DNA from: Deltaproteobacteria bacterium
Lineage (GTDB): Bacteria; UBA10199; JACPAL01; JAHFST01
Assembly (NCBI GenBank): GCA_023265625.1
Contig: JAHFST010000002.1
Span: forward strand, 124,001 to 188,000
Reading direction: 5' to 3'
DNA length: 64,000 nt
A program made the position numbers and the translations under genes. Shown piece by piece: positions 61,218 through 64,000 of the stretch (its first letter is position 1; every line of letters begins with the position of its first letter). A model generated the notes under the pieces. The model did no database searches. It worked only from the letters and a program-made list of their open reading frames with translations, and was not told the DNA's origin.

Positions 61218-64000
61218 TTAAAGTTTTAACCCCGAAAACCGTTTTTGATGACGAAAGCTGTCCTGGTATTCTTCCGGCAGGCTCTTGCGAAGTTGTTCAT
61301 AAAGTGAATAGGCCTGGTGGCGGTGCGTTTCCGATTTTTCTTTGTCACCCATTTCATGGGACAGCTGGGAGAGGGCTAGAAAGGCCTCGATTTGAATCTC
61401 AGGTGAGTAGTCAGCCAGCTCGGCTAGGAACTTGAGGTCATCGGAGGCCAGCGGACATTGTCCGGTTAAGGCGCCCATCTTCACTTTGACGATCATGACG
61501 CGCACGCAGAGTTCTTCCATCTTGAGCTCGGCGATCAACGGTTCGCAATTCTTTAGCGCGGTGACACAACCTTGAGTGTTTTTTTGTGACAGCGTGATTT
61601 CCGCCTGGGCATACCAGAGGTTCGCGATGAGGTTTTTATCTTGGAGCTCCTGCGATAATTTGATGGCCTCGCTGATTTTTTTCTCGCATTCCTGAAAGCG
61701 TTCCGTCTCTGAATAAAGTCCCGCCAATGACAGCAGGGTCCAACCCATCATGAGTTTTGCTTTGGATTCATTGAAAAATTGCAGGGCTTTTGCGAAGAGC
61801 GGCTCGGCCTTGGAATAGACACCTAGCGTGACATAAAGCGTGGCGACTGAGAGGGCACTTTCCGCCACGTCTTCGAGGGTGCCGATATGAGAGGCGTATT
61901 TCAGTTGTTTTTGTGCGTAGACAATGGCCGGGGCGTACAGGCTTTGATATTCATAACAATGCGTCAAATTAACCAGCGTCTTGATAATGTTATGCAGAAA
62001 GTGGCATTCCTCCGAGAGTTTGAGGCATTGTTCCAGGTGAGGGGTTGCTTCCTGATATTTCCCCTGGCGCATCAGGAGATAGCCGAGTTCGCTTTCTGTC
62101 ATGGCTAAAGTAATTTGATTCTGGTTTTGCGCAAACAGCCTAATCTTTTCCTCAAGAAAATGACGCGATTCTTCATCTTTGCCCATCAAGTTATAAACCA
62201 CCGCGAGTTTGTTATTCATCAGGTCGGTGGGGTACAGCAGGGGCGTCTTTTGCAGCGCTTGAAAGCTTTCTTGAAATGTCTGTTCCGCCTCCGGATAGCG
62301 GCGCGTTAGCAGGTAAACGTTACCAATGTCATTGAGCAGGGCGGTGTAAAAAGAATGCTTGGGATCGCCTAAGTTTTCTTTTGCCTTCAGAAAATAATCG
62401 AGTGCCTGATCGCGATTTTTCTGTTTGAGGGCCAACCACCCGGCGGTTCTTAGATCACGCGCACCCTCGATGGGATTGGGGGCAGTACTGTGCAACAGCT
62501 CGACCATGAGCTGTTCGGCTTCCGTATAACGTCCTTCAAAGCCGTGAATTTGCGCGAGGCGGCGTTTTGCGACGCGCGCCTTGGCGTCCTCGGCGTCCAG
62601 ACCGAGCAGTGCGGCTTGCAAGGCGCTGATCTCGTGCTCAATATCACCGGCTAGACGGAACTCTTCCGCCGCCGCAATCGCGTAAGGGGCCGCATCACGA
62701 TGGTCACCAGATTGTCCGAGATGATAGGCCACCCAATAGTTGTCCAAGTCTTTTTTGAGCAAGGAATTGGCGAGGCCACGATGGATGGATTGTAATTTGT
62801 CTAGGGCCATGGTGCCTTGAATCGCCTGAGCCAGGGCCGGATCTTTGAGGCGAATCCAGCCGTCATCTTGTTCGATCAATTCCTGATGTTGCAATATCTC
62901 CATTTGTTCTTTGAGTTGCGTTGTGTGCAGTAATTCCTCCAGGACGGGTTCGGTGATGCCACGGGGTGACGCGGAGACAGTGGTCAATATTTCTTGTTGC
63001 GCTGGCCCGAGTTTAAAAAAGCGTTCCTTAAAGGCATTGGTAATGGAGGAGGGGATGGGGATGTCGGTTTTCAGGTCAAGCCCGCTGGGATCAAACAGCA
63101 AGTTGTTCTCCACCAAGGCCTTGAGGATTTCTGATAGAAAAAACGGATTCCCGGACGTGACATTGAAAAACTTTCGGGTCAACGGTTTGGGAATAGTGGC
63201 GAGCCCCGTGAATGATTTGAGATAAAGTTCCACTTGGGGTTCCGTAAAATTTCTGAGCAGGTGCAGGGCCACGTATTCTGATTCCGGCCAGCAGGGTTTA
63301 TCTCCGGTGGCCATGATGACAAAACGGGGCGTATCATTGGCCAAAAAAGCAATCTTCTGGACTTGAATGAGTTGCTCAAAGAAGAGTTGCGCCACTTTTG
63401 AAAAGTCCGTCAAGTCGTCGACCAAGACGAGCATGGGTTCAAGCTTTGTTTTTTCTAAAAACAGTTCAATCCATTCCTTGATTGTTTGCGCCGGGTCATC
63501 CGGAAGGATATCGGTGCGTTCCAAATCATCAGTAATCCCCAGCTCTCGATTGAGATCCGTCTGGAACTGATGAGGGTTGTCAAAATGCATGACCGGGTGT
63601 CCCGCCAGCTGGTTAAAATATTTAATCTCGGATAGGATGCGTTTTTTTCCGGTACCATGTTCCCCGACTAGATAAGCCGCTGCGGGGGGGTGTAAGGCGC
63701 CCCCCTCCAAAATTAACTGGCACTGAGACTTCAAGGCATCCAGAATCGGTTCTCGGGCGATCAACTCGCCGGAGAAGGCATATCCCATCATTCCTTCCTT
63801 GGTTTCAGTGGGTGCCTCCGCGGCCTCCGGACAATTCAGGTGGATTGTTTTTAAAATCGTAGTCGCGCTGGAATAACGCTCTTCAGGTTTTTTGGCTAAC
63901 AGCCGGTCGAGGATTTCCTGCCAAAATGGTTCCAAATCAATCCTAAATTCATCGACCCGTGGTGGCGCGGCCTCGATATGTGCCCTGATGATTTCCTCCT
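61218..64000 (-). CDS. Serine/threonine kinase-AAA-TPR regulator, N-terminus beyond the window
   Basis: The frame is open from the right window edge. The first visible residues are the end of a protein kinase C-lobe (EIIRAHIEAAPPRVDEF and RLLAKKPEERYSSA). A STAND-type AAA ATPase follows, with Walker A GEHGTGKK and Walker B MLVLVDDL, then about 500 residues of TPR repeats (LLGNIYLLTRRYPEAEQTF-like). Proteins of this kind are signalling kinases common in myxobacterial and related genomes. What activates it cannot be seen. Confidence 0.85.
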   Translation of the reverse strand, partial: EEIIRAHIEAAPPRVDEFRIDLEPFWQEILDRLLAKKPEERYSSATTILKTIHLNCPEAAEAPTETKEGMMGYAFSGELIAREPILDALKSQCQLILEGGALHPPAAAYLVGEHGTGKKRILSEIKYFNQLAGHPVMHFDNPHQFQTDLNRELGITDDLERTDILPDDPAQTIKEWIELFLEKTKLEPMLVLVDDLTDFSKVAQLFFEQLIQVQKIAFLANDTPRFVIMATGDKPCWPESEYVALHLLRNFTEPQVELYLKSFTGLATIPKPLTRKFFNVTSGNPFFLSEILKALVENNLLFDPSGLDLKTDIPIPSSITNAFKERFFKLGPAQQEILTTVSASPRGITEPVLEELLHTTQLKEQMEILQHQELIEQDDGWIRLKDPALAQAIQGTMALDKLQSIHRGLANSLLKKDLDNYWVAYHLGQSGDHRDAAPYAIAAAEEFRLAGDIEHEISALQAALLGLDAEDAKARVAKRRLAQIHGFEGRYTEAEQLMVELLHSTAPNPIEGARDLRTAGWLALKQKNRDQALDYFLKAKENLGDPKHSFYTALLNDIGNVYLLTRRYPEAEQTFQESFQALQKTPLLYPTDLMNNKLAVVYNLMGKDEESRHFLEEKIRLFAQNQNQITLAMTESELGYLLMRQGKYQEATPHLEQCLKLSEECHFLHNIIKTLVNLTHCYEYQSLYAPAIVYAQKQLKYASHIGTLEDVAESALSVATLYVTLGVYSKAEPLFAKALQFFNESKAKLMMGWTLLSLAGLYSETERFQECEKKISEAIKLSQELQDKNLIANLWYAQAEITLSQKNTQGCVTALKNCEPLIAELKMEELCVRVMIVKVKMGALTGQCPLASDDLKFLAELADYSPEIQIEAFLALSQLSHEMGDKEKSETHRHQAYSLYEQLRKSLPEEYQDSFRHQKRFSGLKL

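Noticed and set aside
1-64000. tRNA gene as prophage attachment site
   Set aside because: No tRNA-like cloverleaf was noticed near the recombinase or elsewhere, though a computed search was not possible.

Overview
The window looks like a stretch of the chromosome of an uncultured Gram-negative bacterium, probably one of the lineages formerly grouped as Deltaproteobacteria. The evidence is large Cys-rich lipoproteins with lipoboxes, a TolC-like outer membrane protein, an MlaC-like protein, a serine/threonine kinase-AAA-TPR regulator and an EtfB/EtfA pair. The lineage cannot be fixed from the sequence alone. No tRNA, rRNA or CRISPR array was seen.

Region 1 (1 to about 31.8 kb) is most of a contractile-tailed prophage or prophage-derived element, almost all on the minus strand. 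In transcription order it holds a large serine recombinase, a short Zn-finger protein, a C5 cytosine methyltransferase with a second conserved reading frame inside it, a ParB-fused beta-class methyltransferase, and a small terminase. An AbiEi/AbiEii pair follows where a large terminase would be expected. Then come a portal-MuF fusion, protease/scaffold, decoration protein, major capsid, connectors, sheath, tube, a tail-assembly chaperone with a canonical T_TTT_TTG frameshift site, tape measure, baseplate (hub, spike, gp25, J, I), a DHG/HPQY-repeat fibre and a lysis set. Two plus-strand cargo genes interrupt the operon. No large terminase is visible. The recombinase lies between two 95-bp perfect inverted repeats, so the segment could be invertible.

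Region 2 (about 31.8 to 38.6 kb) is a decayed accessory island. It contains a GC-rich non-coding stretch, two unknown AT-rich genes, a DUF6933-like pseudogene, a SIR2-like gene directly behind the last 47 codons of a type I restriction HsdS subunit, an IS1182-type transposase remnant and a RAYT transposase. It also has a DUF4258/YgiT-type toxin-antitoxin pair bracketed by 50-bp direct repeats that each contain a perfect palindrome.

Region 3 (38.6 to 55.4 kb) is a locus of very large exported proteins. It holds an Ig-like/thrombospondin-3/LRR protein, a lipoprotein with a Gly-Gly-Ser-Thr-Thr linker, a 1705-residue lipoprotein with nine 23-residue Cys repeats, a 1220-residue exported protein, two tandem paralogues and another lipoprotein. 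Overlaps and short gaps between 43 and 54 kb suggest an operon, and its function is not recognised.

Region 4 (55.4 to 64 kb) is core envelope and energy metabolism: TolC-like, MlaC-like and phosphodiesterase genes overlapping in one operon, then etfB-etfA, then a convergent kinase-AAA-TPR regulator cut by the window end. Several palindromic repeats lie here. One is inserted in frame in the phosphodiesterase gene and another supplies that gene's stop codon.
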